DNA of 26,943 nucleotides from Chara braunii (lineage: Eukaryota > Streptophyta > Charophyceae > Charales > Characeae): NCBI GenBank assembly GCA_003427395.1, contig BFEA01000051.1:3568501-3595443 (forward strand), in the 5' to 3' direction. Both the position numbers and the translations under genes were made by a program. The notes beneath the pieces are model-generated. The model had not been told where the DNA came from and ran no database searches. It was given only the letters and a program-made list of their open reading frames with translations. Positions 25,677 through 26,943 of the stretch are shown here, in pieces (the stretch's first letter is position 1; the number at the start of each line of letters is the position of its first letter).

Positions 25677-26259
25677 AGTGGACCGTATGCATCCCCTTGG
25701 TTTTGCTTTATTAAGCCAAACGGGACACTACAATGGGTACAGGACCTGCACCGGCTGAATGCGGTGACAGTGAGAGACAAGAGGGGCTTGCCGAATGCGG
25801 ATGCATTGTCAGAGTCGTGTGCAGGGAAGCCTATCATTACGCTTATAGACCTTTGTTCTGGGTATGACCAATTTCCTGTATACCCGCCGGATAGGCCGGT
25901 AACAGCGATGCACACGCCGAGAGGGCTGATTCATATAAATGTGGCCCCTCAGGGTTGAACCAATGCAGTGGCAATGGTGCAGTGACATATGATCAGAGTC
26001 ATGTAGACAGTTAGCCCACACATCACTCAGCCGTATATTGATGACTTGGCGGTCAAAGGCCCAAAAGAGAAAGAGGAGGACGAAGTGATGCCTAGAGTAA
26101 TGTATTTTGTCTGGAAGCATATCCAGGACCTGGATCGGGTTCTGAGCCTGCCGGAGGAATACAACCTTACCGCGAGTGGTCCAAAATCTAAGCACTGCAT
26201 GAAAGAAACTACCATTTTGGGTTTTGTCTGTAATGAGACAAGTCGAAGGCCGGATGTAA
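25677..26259 (+). pseudogene. pol: reverse transcriptase of gypsy element B
   Basis: The phase starting at about 25677 reads the RT fingers and palm: a Y-A-S-P-W-F segment, V-Q-D-L-H-R-L-N-A-V-T-V, motif A as L-I-D-L-C-S-G-Y-D-Q (catalytic Asp kept), T-P-R-G-L-I-H-I-N-V-A-P-Q-G, and the catalytic box Y-I-D-D at 26034-26045, intact. Three in-frame stops interrupt it: TGA 25956-25958 (where the family has an aromatic residue), TGA 25983-25985 and TAG 26004-26006. At 26258-26266 a run of nine A coincides with a frameshift into the RNase H phase. The enzyme would copy the RNA genome; these stops and the missing N-terminal fingers prevent that. Confidence 0.9.
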
Positions 26260-26943
26260 AAAAAAACATACAAAATCTTAGAGTGGTCAGTACCTTTTCA
26301 CTCCATAACGGATGTGAGAAACTTTCTTGGCACCTGTGGATTTTGGAGGAGCTTTCTGAAGATTTTTGCCGCCAAGACTGAGCATTTAAGGAAACCAGTG
26401 CGTCAGGATCAGGAATGGGTTTGGGGTGAAGATCAGGAAGAGGCAGTGACCCAGATGAGGGGAGAATTCAAGGAAGGAGGGTTAGTATTGGGGGCGCCTA
26501 ATTATGAAGTGATTGAGGAAAAACCTTTCGTCATCAAGACGGACGCTGGGACGACTGCCTTGGGAGGAGTCCTAATTCACGCGGATGCTGAAGGAACGGA
26601 GAGGCCGCTAAAATTTGAAAGTAGGGCTCTTAATGCGACCGAGAGGAACTACTCTCGGTTTAAAAAGGAGACGCTTGCAATACTCCATTGCTTCCGGAAC
26701 TATGTTTTTGGCAGGGGGTTCATACTGAGGGTGGATCCCACTGTGCTCGCTTGTTCCCTGAAGAATTATACTCCATCTGACCCAACCGTCGCTCAATGGT
26801 TGACATACATTTGGATGTTTAACTTTGAATTGGAAAGAATTCCAGGGGACAAGAACAGGGTCGATGGCTTGAGCCGCATTAACTGGGACAAGTTGGATCA
26901 AGAGTGGACTGAAGATACTCCGCCAGTTGATGGGTTATTGGAC
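26260..26943 (+). pseudogene. pol: RT connection and RNase H of element B, open to the window end
   Basis: From just after a TAA at 26257-26259 to the last base, 228 codons are open without a stop. They read the RT thumb (ITDVRNFLGTCGFWRSF), a connection region, then RNase H: T-D-A-G at about 26539-26550, carrying the first catalytic Asp, L-G-G-V-L near it, E-R-N-Y-S-R-F-K-K-E-T-L-A-I-L-H with the catalytic Glu, and the closing E-R-I-P-G-D-K-N-R-V-D-G-L-S-R. RNase H removes the RNA strand after copying. Integrase and the 3' LTR would lie beyond the window. The open stretch has no own start signal and relies on upstream frames that are broken. Confidence 0.88.

Noticed and set aside
25809-26273. 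154-codon minus-strand frame opposite RT
   Set aside because: Antisense shadow of the reverse transcriptase, which has clear motifs on the plus strand.
1-26943. tRNA or rRNA genes
   Set aside because: I found no convincing A and B boxes with a cloverleaf, nor rRNA-like conserved blocks; the tRNA-Asp match at 22402 is only the complementary primer site.

Overview
The window looks like repeat-rich, intergenic nuclear DNA of a plant-type (streptophyte) eukaryote. The reasons are a primer-binding site matching plant tRNA-Asp, two decayed Ty3/gypsy LTR retrotransposons, several minisatellites and one satellite array, long AT and GA microsatellites, intron-like signals, and an assembly gap of 85 Ns. 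A charophyte alga such as Chara is my guess from the style of the gypsy proteins; the sequence alone does not prove it. I see no intact gene, tRNA, rRNA or CRISPR array.

Layout. 1-1122: microsatellites, homopolymers and a pyrimidine-rich stretch. 1123-7772: gypsy element A, badly decayed. It has a tRNA-iMet-like primer site, gag pieces at 1332-1616 and 2283-2555, then about 2.8 kb holding 18-bp and 51-bp minisatellites, then the gag C-terminus with a damaged zinc knuckle (5389-6140), protease (6611-6931) and the start of reverse transcriptase (7293-7772). 7955-10205: an array of about 28 copies of an ~81-bp satellite monomer with a ~627-bp higher-order repeat. 10206-12131: a small tandem duplication, AT/GA microsatellites, unannotated sequence and the gap. 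12132-14250: exon-like minus-strand fragments, a 656-bp foldback element with 103-bp arms, and a 32-bp minisatellite. 14250-20500: mostly unannotated, with a duplicated intron-like 61-bp segment, a cluster of short hairpins and two candidate plus-strand exons.

20511-21251 is the most striking part. Nine copies of a stem-loop share a near-invariant 12-nt loop and a CATT/AATG inner stem. Their outer stems differ in sequence but mostly keep pairing, including G-U pairs, with a recurring 1-nt bulge on the 3' side. That covariation suggests a structure used as RNA.

21664-26943: gypsy element B, running off the right edge. It has a candidate LTR, a 19-nt tRNA-Asp primer site at 22402, a possible splice acceptor before gag, gag, a nucleocapsid region with a damaged zinc knuckle, protease with a damaged catalytic motif, reverse transcriptase with an intact YIDD box, and RNase H still open at the window end. 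Stops, frameshifts and an apparent internal deletion make this copy non-autonomous. The hairpin array lies 0.4 kb upstream of the candidate LTR, or inside the LTR/leader if the LTR is longer than proposed.
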